A DNA stretch of 64,000 bases from Condylostoma magnum (lineage: Eukaryota > Ciliophora > Heterotrichea > Heterotrichida > Condylostomatidae). A program made the position numbers and the translations under genes. The notes beneath the pieces are model-generated. The model searched no databases. It was not told the DNA's origin and saw nothing but the letters and a program-made list of their open reading frames with translations. The stretch is from contig CAKKTI010000005.1 of assembly GCA_920105805.1 (NCBI GenBank), positions 118,849-182,848 of the forward strand. The letters are read 5' to 3'. Position 1 is the stretch's first letter, and each line of letters starts with the position of its first letter. This document shows positions 36,251 through 49,917 of the stretch, piece after piece.

Positions 36251-36332
36251 TTATTTTACAATTGTTTATCATATATAAGATATATTTAGTTGAAAATAGG
36301 CTTATAAGAAATTAGACTATGCTTTAATAAAA

Positions 36333-39300
36333 CTAATTCATTACAAATTTAAAAGTCTTAATCTCGATGTCTATCTCTCTAAACACCAAGGTTGTTTGCT
36401 TGAAAATAGCTAAAATTGCAATTAAGACGTAAATTATTATTCCTATCAGTCGAGTTGTCTTCATAACATCCAAATTTTAATTTTACATATCCTACGCTTC
36501 TTTGATTATTATGTTTTCTGCTGTTATACAAAAATGTTGTATATTTTGATAGTTTGAGGCATAAAAGGGATTATCTTATATAAATTCTTCCATTGTTTGG
36601 TCAAAGCTGTTATAAATTGTAAAAATGAAGTCTTAAATTCCTGGATCTAAACCATATTCTATGTTATTTAAACTGTGAATATTAGATTGCTTATCGTATT
36701 ACAATTTTAGATATTTGTCACCTAATAGATACATTTTTTCTATAATAATGCTGTGATCAATTTACAGTTGGTCCAAGTATTTCTTAATCAATTCTTAAGG
36801 CTCATTACATTGTTGATAGCTTTTTATGATGTATTTACGTTGACTTTCTTATACTATGTTTTCAATAGTTCAATATTATGATATAGCTACTAGTGATTTT
36901 TATTCAGATTACTTACTAATTAGCAAAGGATACTCTAGAAGGTATTCATCAATAGTTGCTGTAAGTATAAATTGATTGATTATAAAAGATAATAATAAAA
37001 CTTAGATAGCTGCTATTATTAATAAGCATAATACAATTAATTTCCTGCTGATCTAATAACCTTAGTCTTTTATCTTATCCTACTAATATACTTAGCTATC
37101 TTTATGCACCTTTTGCAGTCTTTTTACTACACTTATTCTTTTCTATTCTAAACTATCTTTATCTAGCTTTAAAAGGGCCTTTCAAATTGATTTTCTTGCT
37201 TTATTAATCTAAGATATTAAAATTAATCATATTAAAGTGGCAATGCTTCCATATATCATCATTAATAGGCTTTGGATTTGAGTATTTGTTTATTTAAAGG
37301 TGTTTTCTTCCTTTATCAATTCTTGCATCTAATTTTCAATCGTTTTATTAAAAATATTGTAATAAATTACAGGGCTATTGTGATATAGCGTAAGATAATA
37401 CTAATTTAATTCAGGTGAACTATCTAAGTTCATAATTTAATCAATGCTTTATACTATCTAATCAATTATATCGTACAGGCCTCTTTTATACTCAGTGGGT
37501 TCATTAGCATAATTATATTACATAACTCTATACTCATTTTAATATTTCAGTAAGATTTTTGTATGTTTTTGCTGAATCTATACAAATTATTACTTTATAT
37601 CCATTAAATCATAGTTTTAATTGAAATGGCTATCACTTAGTTGGTTTACTAAGAAAGATGATAACTCAGCAGACTATAATCTAAGCTCTCCAATATCTTA
37701 TAGGAATTCTAAATCATTAATGTAGTTTTACCAGTGTGTTTCCTCTTAAAACGCATAGACTCTTGTAATTCCTATTCAAACTAGCATAGAAACTACTGGG
37801 ATAATATAAATAAGTGTTTTAAACTATCTCAATTTTCTCTTTACTTTCTGAAGACTAAATTTCCCTTGTGTATACGATGTTTCTTATAAATCGAAATCTG
37901 ATTTAGCCTCATCATTAACACTATTTGGCTTAATATAATCATTAATTTTATTTTAATGCAAATTGTCTTAACTTACTAGTCTGATTTCATATTTTTAAGG
38001 TATAAAACTCTCTTCTTTAATACTTTTTTCCTTATTCATATAAATAACTTTGCTTTGAAATTTATTAGCAATTCTTAGTGTACCAGTATAAAGTCTAATT
38101 GTATATGTAGCATATTCCTTTGTATAGAATAACTATTACTGACTCCAATCTTCATTTTCAGCATACTTTAAAATTATTTAAAGTGATAAGTTCTCCTTTT
38201 CCATAAACTTACGAAATTATTTTGTCTATATATAACTTACCATTCCTAATATGCAACTCTCTTCTAGATTCAAAAATGCAATATTTTTATTATCTTTTAT
38301 AGGATGTAAAATGGCTAAAATATAAAGGTTTAAGTTAACCGGAGATACTACTAACCTTACAGCTGAATTGCACTCTACTAAATCTCCTTCACTATTTTAT
38401 GCATAGAGCCGTGAATAATCTTGCAGATATAAGTGAGTTGTTCTACTTTTAAACATATTTGAGTAATATGATGCATGCATTCTCCGTAGAAAAGTTGGTA
38501 TTAAGAATTATAAAGAGTTGTTTTTTACTTATTTACTCTCAAAGCCTAGTATATTAATATTATTTTACCATATTAGTCTATTCTCTTATTCTGAATCAAC
38601 TTAAAACAGTAAAGTTATGTTTCGATGATCCGAATAATTAAAATGTTTCGTATTTAACTCTTCTCTTTACATTTAGAACTTTGCTCTATTTTTAAACAGT
38701 AAAGCTGTGTCTAATTGCCCGAATACTTTAAGAAACTAGCTATATTATTATGCTGGGTAAACTGCTTAAATACTCTTATTCATAACTTCATATAAATTTA
38801 ATGCCTTTTATAGGTATTTGCCTAGTTTTATTAAGCTTTTCTAAATTTAATTGAAATAAAGTTTTTCTTATAATAAAGAACTTAAAAGCTTATTATACTA
38901 GCGGCAGGATTCAAAGTCATAATGATTACTTTGATCAATACTTTGTATGTATTCAAAAAACTTAAAGCATTTCTTTTCAAAAACTGTTTGCTTCATTTTG
39001 TTTACTGCCCTATAAATAGCTTCAACTATTATTCCTTTGTATAGTCAAGTTGTTTTACATCTTTTTATTTTTCAAATTAAGACTTTAGTAAATGGAATAT
39101 CACTTATATTAGAATAAAACTCAATTGCTCATATGTATAAATTAATGTAATCAGGGTAAAGTTTTAAGGATCTATTAAACAATTGATCTATTTCATCTTT
39201 GTTAGATTTTATGTTTTTTAAATCTATCATGTACTGCCTTAATTTGTAAATAATAGAAAACTTTTAATTATCAGAGCTTATTTATCTCTCCTTAATAAAA

Positions 39301-40256
39301 TTGTACTGTAAGTAACTAAGTGGGAATTGAATTATGATGAAAATTAGTAAAACTGCAATGTCATTTGTTTGGATTAGTTCAGCTATTAATAGACATAATC
39401 CACCAATCATTACTATTTACCCGTTTTATACAATAGCAAAGTTTATGCTTAAATTGTGGTAAGGTTGATAGGACTATGTAAGAAAATTTATAGTAAATCC
39501 GATTATAACTAATATAATTGAGTATTCATACGGGTTTTGAGAATAATCTATAGCCTATGTGATAATTGCAATTCCTATTAGGCTTAGCTATAATTTAAGA
39601 TACATTTCTATACTTATTATATAGCTATTTCTCTTCTAGATTCATTCCAAGCTTATTCTTTGAGTACTGTTGATTCCATAGCTTAATAGAGTAGTAATTA
39701 TTGGAATTAGAGCCCATATAAAGCTCATTCTCTCATTAAAGCCCTCTATTTCATTTTCTTTAATTGATATTCTAATAAAAAAGTTTATTGAAGGTAATAA
39801 TCATAATTAAAAGAAGACTGTATATAAAATCTGCTCAATTTTTATTAAAATACTTCAAGATAGTGCCGGTTTTTCTAATAGTTCCTTATATTGCTTAGCT
39901 TTCATTTAGTATACTTTTATAAAGATAAAGACTTGAATAATAAAATGACTTAATTATACTGTAATGAGAAACAAATAAATAAATTAGATCTTAAAATCTA
40001 ACAAAAGAAGTAAAGAATCAATTCTAACAATGGAACTGATGATTTCTTCAATTTAGTAAAATAATTTGTAGTTTCATGGGGATTATGTTTAATTCTCAGT
40101 AGGTATTAGAAATGTTAAACATTAAAATAGCTGGATCCAATAAACAACTAAACATTTCCTAGAGCTTTCTTGGGTATTTGACAATCTTAGAGCAAGAAAA
40201 CCTCTTGAAATTATCCTTTCAAATTTTTAAAACAGGGTATCACTTGGGCTTTGCAT
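36333..40256 (-). CDS. Large multi-pass membrane protein of the ciliate TmcB/TmcC type
   Basis: A 1307-residue protein in one continuous frame. The N-terminal third carries about nine to ten helices (for example LWLLPSINFFIRI and YSIILVIIGFTINFLTQ). A cytosolic region with TPR-like helices follows (SLKLYPDYINLYIWAIEFY), then a PAS-like segment (HASYYSNMFKSRTTHL, LVVSPVNLNLYILAILHPIK). The C-terminal third has membrane helices around about 840, 1005, 1085 and 1280, with extracellular helical loops. This order matches the ciliate 'TmcB/TmcC TPR repeats' PAS membrane proteins, of unknown function, proposed sensors. About a hundred Gln are TAA/TAG and about 15 Trp are TGA. The start MQSPSDTLFQKFERI is good; end at TAG 36333. 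Confidence 0.8.
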
Positions 40257-40799
40257 ACAACTATTCATTTATTTTTTTATAAAATTGAGTAAGCCTTGCA
40301 AAGTGAAGAGAATAGAATAAAGGTATTTATGTTTTGAATTTATATTTAAATTAAGTATATTGTTTATATGAAGAGCTTAGAATATGAAAAGTAATCTATT
40401 ATTACATACAAGGCTTATTTTAATCGTCAATAATATTTTAAATATATTACTAATATTCTTGAGCTATAGCATCTCCAACTCTCTGATTTAATTGTAAGTT
40501 AGTATAAATAATATCTGTTCAACTTGCAACATATTTTATAGTACTTATTGCTAAGGAAATCAAATTGATTAAAGATAACCATGAGTATATTTAGTGTGAA
40601 AGGTAATATAGTATTAACAAACTATCTTAATGTATTCAAAATAAACACCTTTTAATACAGAATTATGGACATTAATTCTTACAAGTTATCTCTGCAATAT
40701 TAAAAATAAATAGAGCAACATACTACATCTATAATATATGAGAACAATTAAAATCATCTATGTTTTCCAATAAACATACTAAAAATTATCTAATATTAC
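40257..40799. other. Intergenic region
   Basis: 543 AT-rich bases between two minus-strand genes, upstream of the TmcB-like gene and downstream of the acid phosphatase. I see no convincing frame, tRNA or hairpin with terminator. Confidence 0.5.
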
Positions 40800-42134
40800 C
40801 TAATTATCATACTTCTCGACCCATACATAATCAATTTCAGCAGTACTCATAGCGCTGTATTGCTCGAAGAACATATGAGTCTTATTGAATACAGTGAGCC
40901 TCCCATACCCATAATCGTTAGAGAGCCACTGGCACCAATCTTAAGGAGTCTCTGAAGTAGGATCATTATGCCCTTCCTCATTTCCAGCATTTCCACTAGT
41001 AATATAAATAGTAGCTCCAGGGTTAACGTGCCTATGCAAATCATCATAAGTACCATAAACAGTTTGATTTTTATAAATCGGCGTATCTCTCTCATAATTA
41101 TGCACATGAGCTTAAATAAACAAATCAACTTTATGCTTATAGAACATATCCTCTAGTAGGGGTCTTAAAACCAATGTATCAACACCACAATCTGAGTTAG
41201 ATTTCAGCATATGATCAAGAGGTTTTCTGTAATCAACGGAGCAGTACAAAGGATGATGGGAAGCAGCGATAATCCACGGTCTAATGCTTCTATTTTAATT
41301 AGCCTTTGTAAGATCTTTCTCCAACCAGTTCAACTATGTTAAAGTTTAATCCTTTTTGTCGCTATCAAGCATTGGCTCTGTATTGAACATGATAAAATGA
41401 GCAGGTCCCATATCAAACGAGAAGAACGTACCAGTGCCTTAGTTTGCTTCATTGTGAGGCATGTTGAACCTAGCTTTGAAGTGCGTAGCATTCTTATGAT
41501 CTTCATGATTACCTGGAATTCCCATATAAGCATAATTAGCAGCAATAGGCTCAATCATTCTTAAAAACATATCTCCTTTCTCCCCCTCGTCATCATGCAG
41601 GTCATATGCGAAGTCTCCATAGTGCAAAACTCCATCAAAATCTCTTATCTGTGCTTCTTGGTATAGAAGATCCTTAGTGTATTCGCCCAGTGGTCCCGAT
41701 CCCCAGTCTCCGAATACTATCATTGTTACTGGGTCTAGATCATCGAAGGGTTCTTCCACGTCTGGAGTTCTGCCGTTGAATAGGAATACCTCGCTGTTGT
41801 AGTTCATACCGTCCCCTACCATGTACTCGTACTTGCAGCCTCTGCGTATTTCGCTGATACTTACTTCGTGGATTTACTGAATCCTGACGGTGTCCTCTCC
41901 CTCGTCAAATAGGTCGGAGTCTCCTGGGGTGTAACGCCATACTGAGGGTTCGTATATATCAGGACACAGAATCTCACGCCATGTTACATATGAGTCCATC
42001 ACAGCATATGTTACCCAGGTAAAGCGCACTTTTCCCTCCTACTCTGTCCAGGAAAGATGCACTTGTTGGGGTTAACGGGCATCTATTTCAGGGCTAAGGT
42101 AGTAGCCTATTAGATTTAAAAGGAATTGGTACAT
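40800..42134 (-). CDS. Purple acid phosphatase
   Basis: A 444-residue metallophosphatase of the secretory or lysosomal route. An N-terminal fibronectin-like domain (PQQVHLSWTEQEGKVRFTW) precedes the catalytic domain. All five metal motifs are present: VFGDWG, GDFAYDL, GIPGNHED, AASHHP (here IIAASHHPLY) and QAHVHNYER. The Tyr in GDFAYDL is the ligand that gives the purple Fe(III) centre. The first residues (MYQFLLNLIGYYLSPE) may be a short signal peptide. Hydrolyses phosphomonoesters at acid pH. It has no internal TGA; the stop is TAG 40800. GC content is visibly higher than in the neighbours. Confidence 0.93.
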
Positions 42135-42241
42135 ATTTATTAATATATTTTAAAAGCATATGGCCGTTTGTAGGTAATTCACACAAAATGCAGTATATAT
42201 GATAAAAGTATGGCGAGTTATTTTAAAGCACGGGTAATTAA

Positions 42242-43543
42242 CTAAAATCTTCTAGCTGGAACATTTGAGCCCTTCTTCCTGAAAACCTGCCAACCAATCG
42301 CTATAACAATAGCAATTGCGATACTGTGTAAATATTACAATAAAAATCTTTTACTGCCCCAATCAAAGCTGGCTTATCCTTAAATAGGTGTTATGGTTTC
42401 TATGGTATTGGCTGTATTGCCAGCAGTGATGAGTGTCAAACTTCCTCCAACCTGCAATCTTTGACTTTTCATAGAACTGTTCTTGCCTTACTCATAAACA
42501 AATGGAGCTTTTAGATATTTTTAGTCATCTATTCTATGAATTAGCAGCTCTCCTTAGTCGTTTAAGGTCAAAACTCCATCTCTAGCTGAGTTGATTTGCT
42601 TTAATTCACTGTAAGCTTATGTTTTTTTCAGGATTTTACAGCTTTACTCAGTTTTTGTGTCAATTAGTACATATTCTTAGGAGAGAGCTAGATGAACCTA
42701 AGATATACTATGAGTTATGTCGATGGATAGATCTACTAAATCATTGTCTAGATGGCACTGTTACGTTACACTTAAATTAGGGGATAAAATGCTAACTTAG
42801 TTCTTAGTACCGGCAACTATCTACTATCCTATTCTATCTAAAGAAACTACAGGTGTTTTACCAATTTCTTAAGATTTCCAAAAAGTACTGTTAAAATAAT
42901 GCATGCTGATTATAACTTACTTTACTTACCCACTTTCATCCCCAACTATCCAATACTTATAACCTGTTTTGACATAGTATAAAACAGATGTAGGAGGATT
43001 TTTAGAGTCCTAGCAGACTGGCTCTTTCATTGCTATATTGATTTACTCACTTTTCCTTTGTCTTTCCATGTCTATCTTCATAACACAGAACTAATCATTG
43101 CTTATAAGGGCAGTCATTATATCCTCATAATTATTTGTAGCAGCTATATGTGTTGGAAGGAAGTTTAAGGTTGTTTAGGTCAGTAATTTACCCCAGGCGT
43201 CGTATAATTGTAAAGATTTGTCTTATAAAGCGAGTAAAATGCCTAGATTACTTCCATTGTATATATCTCTATAATCCCCAATGGGCTTTAGGGGTACTAG
43301 TTCAGATGCCACTATTTCAGATGCTGTTTTTATATAAGTCCGTTCAATAAGTCTATATAACATTCAGTCTTCTTCCTATGGTACTATTGGCAATTTTACT
43401 AATGGCTACTTTTGAGGTATATTTCCTTATAGAACACTATTACGTAATTAAGCTAATTGATCTAGTTCTATTTATAATTCTCTTTACTATTGCTCTAATT
43501 CTAATAAAGAGCAGCTTGCGATCTGTAATATAAAAATAAGCAT
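42242..43543 (-). CDS. Type I membrane protein with lumenal beta-propeller-like domain
   Basis: A 433-residue protein. A signal peptide with a Cys (MLIFILQIASCSLLELEQ) is followed by a short coiled coil, then a region of repeated beta-strands with the style of a quinoprotein or WD propeller (LLALQDKSLQLYDAWGKLL, KYWIVGDESGQVKQV, GVLTLNDQGELLIHR), and a single C-terminal membrane helix (SIAIAIVIAIGWQVFRKKG) with a basic tail. FG-GAP/EMC1-type lumenal propellers have a similar layout. Family not fixed. Stop TAG 42242. Confidence 0.75.
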
Positions 43544-43588
43544 ATTTATAGCTTTTAACTAGATTAAGTAGTGTATAAAGAGTTAGAA

Positions 43589-44695
43589 TTAATTACTAAA
43601 TGTTAATTCTTTATTGTCACCTCTACTGTTAGGAATAGTGACACATGATGAGAATATATCATCTGAAGATGAAACTCGAATTTCAGTTGGCCTTGAAGTC
43701 TTATTATATTATACTGTAGAGATAGCTTTAACAGCCTTATCACTAATGGATTATGTTATACGGGATACTTACATGGATACTTCTATATTGAAACTATAGT
43801 GTATTTAGGAAATAGGGAACACAATGCGCTTACAGAACTGAGCAATGCAATTTTAGTTATTGTAAGGGTTTATATTCTTATGTGGGAAATCCTTTTTGAT
43901 AAACTCTCTGGTTGTAACTCCTTTGCATATAATAAAAATGTGATAAATCAGTAATCCAATCACAAAAAACATGAAGATAAAGCTGGTCAAACCTATAAAC
44001 AACGTTATTCCTGTGAACTCAAGAGCTTCTAAAAAGGCAATATAACCGTTATCAGAATTACCTGTATTATCTTAAACGACATATAAAATATGTAAAATAG
44101 AGATTGTTAACTATAACACTATCAACAAGCTTAAACTAGCTAAAAATCCGATAAAATACCTATAATTTCTCTTTCCTATACAGTTTCCAACCCATGGACA
44201 ATGATGGTCAAATTATTCTACACATGAATTACAGTCAGAGCAATGAGATGCTCTTGGAGGTCGTAGAATCTAACAAGTATCACAGTACTTTATTCTTTTC
44301 AAATATCCACCTGTAGGAAAATCAATATAAGCATTCCTAAAAGGAGAAGATTTACCAGAATTGCTCTAAATGGCAATTATATACACAAGAGCATTTCTAG
44401 GCCCTAAAGCAAATGGAGGTTATTGTATAGGAATATACCCAGGATTAACAAGTGCTGAACTCATAAAGAAAAATACATTCAAAATCCAACAAATCCCAAA
44501 AACTGCTACAATTGCATACATCTCTTACTCTTATATAAGAAATAAGCCTGGAAGCGCTATAGTAAGAGTGAAAATAGTAGAAATAAGTAAAAGAGTAATA
44601 ATAGATCTTTTAAAATCAGGTCCTGTCATAATTTTCCCCTTACATAAAAATATGTTATTTCCCGGCCATTACAAATAGGCTAATGAATCTTCCAT
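43589..44695 (-). CDS. DHHC palmitoyltransferase (ZDHHC9/14/18-like)
   Basis: A 368-residue S-acyltransferase. The N-terminus shows the family mark before helix 1 ([19 protein letters not shown]), which is typical of the Golgi-plasma-membrane ZDHHC9/14/18 and plant PAT group. The catalytic domain is canonical: [37 protein letters not shown]; TTxE is TTREF; NPYNNQNC is the PaCCT-like motif. Four helices are expected and a Ser/Thr-rich cytosolic tail follows. It starts 59 bases from the divergent AGC kinase, whose N-terminus is Cys-rich. Stop TAA 43589. Confidence 0.93.
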
Positions 44696-44754
44696 TATAA
44701 TTAATTATCCCTAAGGCATAACCACCAAAAATAGTAAATTAGTTGTAAAATTAA
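44696..44754. promoter_or_regulatory. Bidirectional promoter between DHHC and AGC kinase genes
   Basis: Only 59 bases separate the start codons of two divergent genes, so both promoters must lie in or overlap this AT-rich spacer. No known element is recognised. Confidence 0.5.
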
Positions 44755-45861
<1,107 letters not shown>

Positions 45862-46080
45862 ATTATTTGATTTCATTTTTTTCATTCTTTTGTGTATATT
45901 TAATTTACCATGGATATTTCTTCAATTGATTTACAATAATACGAAATATAGCTGATTTAGCATATACACTATTATTGAGTAGAATTTATCAGTGTATGAA
46001 AGTTAGTACAATGAAATACCAAATTTCATATATACAAACTACTTAGAAAGGCAGAAATATACTAATATTTAAATTAATTA

Positions 46081-46779
46081 TCAAAAATCTTCCATAGGAA
46101 GTGGCAAATTTTCCTATACTTTTGAATCGAATTCATTGAGCTCTTATTCTCCCGACACAAAATACACTTGAATCTTCCCAGTATCAGTCTTTAGAAGCAG
46201 TTAATATTTCTCAGCCTCAGCATCTGGCACTGAACTAGGATTTAAAACTTCTAAACTTGATCCAGTAGGAGCTCTTAGAATAATAAGCGCTTCATTTTAC
46301 TATCCACCCAAAGACCCCAATGACCTCAAATCCTCATCAGTAATAAAAGCATTTTCAAGGTAACTTGGATCATTAGTCAATTCATTCAAAGCCTCATTCA
46401 TTTTCTATGTTCAGTAATCAATATTCTTTTCTTCCTGCTCCAATAACTCCAATTCAGCTGCAAGTTGCATGGCTTCTTATGCATTTGAATTCTTAGGAGA
46501 GTTAGGAAGACCTAGCCATTATATGTGGTTTTTAAATCTTTTCTTTATAAGTCCTATGCCTTCTAGTACATTGGTTATATCGTATATTCTGCGCTTTTGT
46601 ACATTGAGTTTTTATACAGCTTCGTTGAGATCTATACTTTTATCCTCTGTACTTTGCAATAGCTTCACAAAATTTTTAGTTAAGGCTCCTAAGGAGTTTT
46701 CTGTTCTTACTGCACTTGGCTCACCTGGACTTTTCCATTCGTCCCAGTAGTCATCGTTCACTCTTCTTCGTCTTGTCAT
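46081..46779 (-). CDS. E2F-family transcription factor
   Basis: A 232-residue protein. The winged-helix DNA-binding domain spans about residues 25-92: [50 protein letters not shown], ending [19 protein letters not shown] is the signature of E2F1-6 type proteins (DP proteins differ). A dimerisation coiled coil ([16 protein letters not shown]) and a marked-box-like region ([18 protein letters not shown]) follow. No retinoblastoma-binding tail is obvious. It would pair with a DP protein to control S-phase genes. It stops at TGA 46081, and internal TGA is also used as Trp (NIDYWTQK). Confidence 0.95.
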
Positions 46780-46963
46780 TTTTATTTAAATTATTAGCCC
46801 GGTATTTTTAGTATGTCTTAAATATGGAATTTTCCTTACAATTATTGTTTCATTAGCTAAAATTTTACTGTAGATTTGAATGATTTAATTGTATTTAGAT
46901 ATACTTCGAAAATTATACACAAAACATTCAACTAATATAACTCTCTTAGACTCTAACAAAAAA

Positions 46964-47623
46964 ATGGATTTTCAGAACAGAGCCGGAGCAAAGCCTGGTT
47001 CAGGAGGAGTTGCATCCCTAGCTTTAATAGAGTCAGATAGAAGAGAAAGATAACGAAGAACCTTTATGGACACTACGGACTTAACCAAGGATCCATACAT
47101 CTCTAAAAACCATCTCGGCATGTTTGAGTGCAGGCTATGTCTTACTCTCCATACAAACGAAGGATCATATCTATCACATACATAAGGCAGGAAGCATTAA
47201 ATGAATCTAGAAAGAACGAAAACTAAGGAAGGAAGAGAAGTTTAATCATTCCCACAGCGTCCCCGATAATACCTAAAACGACTAGTCAAGATAGGGAGAC
47301 CTGGGTATAGAATAACTAAGCAATTTGACCCTGTAACACAGTAAAAATCGTTGCTATTTGAAATCGATTATCCTGAAATAGAACAAGGATTAAAACCAAG
47401 ACATAGGATAATGTCGTGTTATGAGCAGAATAGAGAACCAGTTGATAACAAGTACCAATATGTACTTTTTGCCGCTGATCCATATGAGGTAATTGCTTTT
47501 AAAGTGCCAAATACACCAATAGATAGCAGTGAAGGAAGATACTACTGTGATTGGAATTAAATAAAAAAGCTGTATAGAGTTCAACTTACTTTTAAAAATA
47601 TCAAAGAAAATTATGATAATTAG
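46964..47623 (+). CDS. SF3A2: Splicing factor 3A subunit 2
   Basis: A 219-residue U2 snRNP protein. It has the conserved N-terminus (MDFQNRAGAKPGSGGVAS), the matrin-type C2H2 zinc finger (FECRLCLTLHTNEGSYLSHT, then QGRKHQMNL) and the C-terminal beta domain (QQKSLLFEIDYPEIEQGL, PRHRIMSCYEQ, YVLFAADPYEVIAFKVP, GRYYCDWN). The Pro-rich tail of animal SF3A2 is absent. After CDWN a TAA is read through as Gln, since the next residues (KLYRVQLTF) match the family's QFHFK strand. The stop is TAG 47621-47623, which overlaps the stop of the opposing kinase gene. It fits a genome with active, tiny introns. Confidence 0.93.
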
Positions 47624-48669
47624 CAACTTCTTTTAACTTTGTGTAAAATTTCTCTATTTCTTATTTCTGGAAGCATCACTCTTTCTGTTTCTTCTCCATT
47701 TTAACTGTCCTCAGTGCATATTTGCTCCGAATTAGGGGTTTGTTGAATAACAGGATCATTCTTTTCCCTATAAAGTTAAACTGATCCTAAACATTCAATT
47801 TACGTATCTACATGCCATGAAAATCCATTGAAATTAAGTTATTCCAATTATTGTCTTAATAAATGCTTTATATAGTTGTATCTAGGCTTATGATTGTATT
47901 CAAGATTCATTATATAGTCGCTTATTTCCTAGAAAACTCCTGGCAAACCTCGTAAAGCATCATTGAAATGTTTTTGCTTTATTTAGTATATTTAAAGTCA
48001 CTTATCTGCCCTATTGAATCTTTTTACATTGCTTCATGGAAGTTTACCTTTTGCAAATTAAATCATACAGAATAAAAAGGATTATAGGTCATCACGCCTG
48101 CTTAATAGGGTTCTTTGGTGATTATTAATTGATGCAAATGTTGGAGTTCCTATCTACGCGCAATTATATTGTATTTGAATGTGTTTTCCATTATCTTTAT
48201 ATTATCTAGATAGTCCAAAATCTACTAAATACATGCCTTTTAGCCTTAAATCCATTAGGAACTATGCTGGTTTTAAATCCTAGTGAACTATTCCGTGCTT
48301 ATGAATCCTTTGTATTATTGCTAAAATCATTAAGGATAATTTAAAAGTATCTGATAAAGTAAATCTGCCACCTACTTTTGATTATAATTCACTTAAACTT
48401 AGGCTTAAGATCTAGATAACTAGATAACTCATACCCTGGTAATGTCCTCTTTTGTATAATTTAGGTATTCCCTTGATTCCTTATAATTATTATAGCAATG
48501 TGGACTCGTGCCAAGCTTAATCTCCTTCCTTGGTATCAAGTTTCAATGCAAGATGTCTATTTCTCTTTTTATCTCAAACTTTGTATACATTGCTAAATCC
48601 ACCCTAGCCTATGTGCTGGATTATCTAAAATCTTTAAGCAATTATTGTATTTTTCCTAATTATTTCCAT
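47620..48669 (-). CDS. Casein kinase 1-family protein kinase
   Basis: A 349-residue kinase. Motifs: HIGQGGFSNVYKVWD, LALKLD, IVHQDLKPAQFLMD, YLVDFGLSR, then QIGTPTFASINNHQRTLLSR and DDLQSFLF, which is the CK1 pattern (TxxYASINxH...RRDDLES), and GKLPW. HRD is HQD, as in the other CK1 of this window, but the Asn of the loop is Gln in PAQF, encoded by TAG; that residue usually binds magnesium, so activity may be changed. A C-terminal tail with KNDPVIQQTPNSEQ follows. The stop TAA 47620-47622 overlaps the SF3A2 stop. Confidence 0.88.
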
Positions 48670-49569
48670 TTATTTACTAAGTTAAATTATTTCAGTGCAA
48701 AAATCTAGGATTATTTACCTAAATATTGCATATATGTGTTCTGATTATAATATGACTAGTTTTTAGTGTAGAAATAGTTCTAGTGTACCCTATGTAATCA
48801 CTTAGATAATTGAACTTATAAATTTTAATTGCTTTCAAAAATTAATAGTGGTTACCAATAGCTTCCTCTAATATAAGTAACGTTGATGATCTAAATTTGG
48901 AAGCTTTATGCATGTTTTATGTCAAAATATATCATTGCTTGCTAGTCTTTTAATTATTTTCTTAAATAGTTGATACATTGATTATAATATTTAAGATTTG
49001 TTTGAAATAAGGATTACTGATAACATTAAATTATATTCTATGATTACCTAATCCAATGCTAAATAGCAGTGTTAGATAAAGTTTAAACTTTTATTCTATA
49101 TGATATAACTTTCTTTCTCTATATTTTAGATAAAATAGAAACAAGAACAATTAGAAAATTATATTTAATAAAAATCTTAAATCCTTACCTTGTTTTTACA
49201 TTGTTACAATAATTTAAACAATTGTGATAAATGCTAAATATATAGCACCATTCTACTTATTAAATACGAAAGTACCTACATAAAGTTAATAATACCAAAT
49301 TCTATTCAAAGAACATTGAAAGTTAATATCACTTTATAGTAAATAATTCAATTATTTAAGGCATCTCAATTACTTTCAACTGCATAGATTTACTTTCATT
49401 AATAATTTCAGCTATAAATCAACTTTTTGGCAAATTATTTTCATTTTACTTATAATTTTATCAGTTTTAAATGGGATAGAAAAAGACTTTAGAATATACA
49501 AGAAATCTTGACTAATACTAAAAAAGAAAAAATCGCTAGAACTGAAATTATATAAAGGAATAATCTTTA
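48670..49569. other. Gene-poor AT-rich region
   Basis: 900 bases upstream of the CK1 gene. Very AT-rich, with no frame, tRNA, satellite or strong hairpin that I can support. Confidence 0.5.
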
Positions 49570-49917
49570 ATGAAGAAAATTACAAAATTACCATACGGCC
49601 ATCATCTAAATAGGAAATCATACGGAAAGCTTAAGAAGTCTTCTGCATATAAGCTTTATAGAATAATAGATAATTATGGTCTTAGGGGTAAATTAAACGA
49701 AAAATCCTACTGTAGGGAACAATACTATAAGTTAATTGGTTATTAATAGAATAATTATTTAAATGAAGAAAAAGAAGAGAAACCTTAATTAGGAGCTTGA
49801 AAATTGAAAATGTAAAGTAGGAATTAAAAGCATAAGTAGTTCTATATACCAAAAAGTTCTGAATACTTCGAGTTTGATTATTTGGCCTCAATTATTTGTT
49901 ACTGAAGTATTAGTTAG
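49570..49917 (+). CDS. Possible small basic protein
   Basis: A 115-codon frame that starts MKKITKLPYGHHLNRKSYGK and continues with Lys- and Tyr-rich sequence (NYGLRGKLNEKSYCREQYYK). Two TGA would be Trp (QLGAWKLKM, IICYWSIS). It ends with TAG TAA at 49915-49920. Composition is more protein-like than its surroundings, which are plain AT-rich DNA. No family recognised. From 49921 to 50574 nothing else is seen. Confidence 0.42.
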
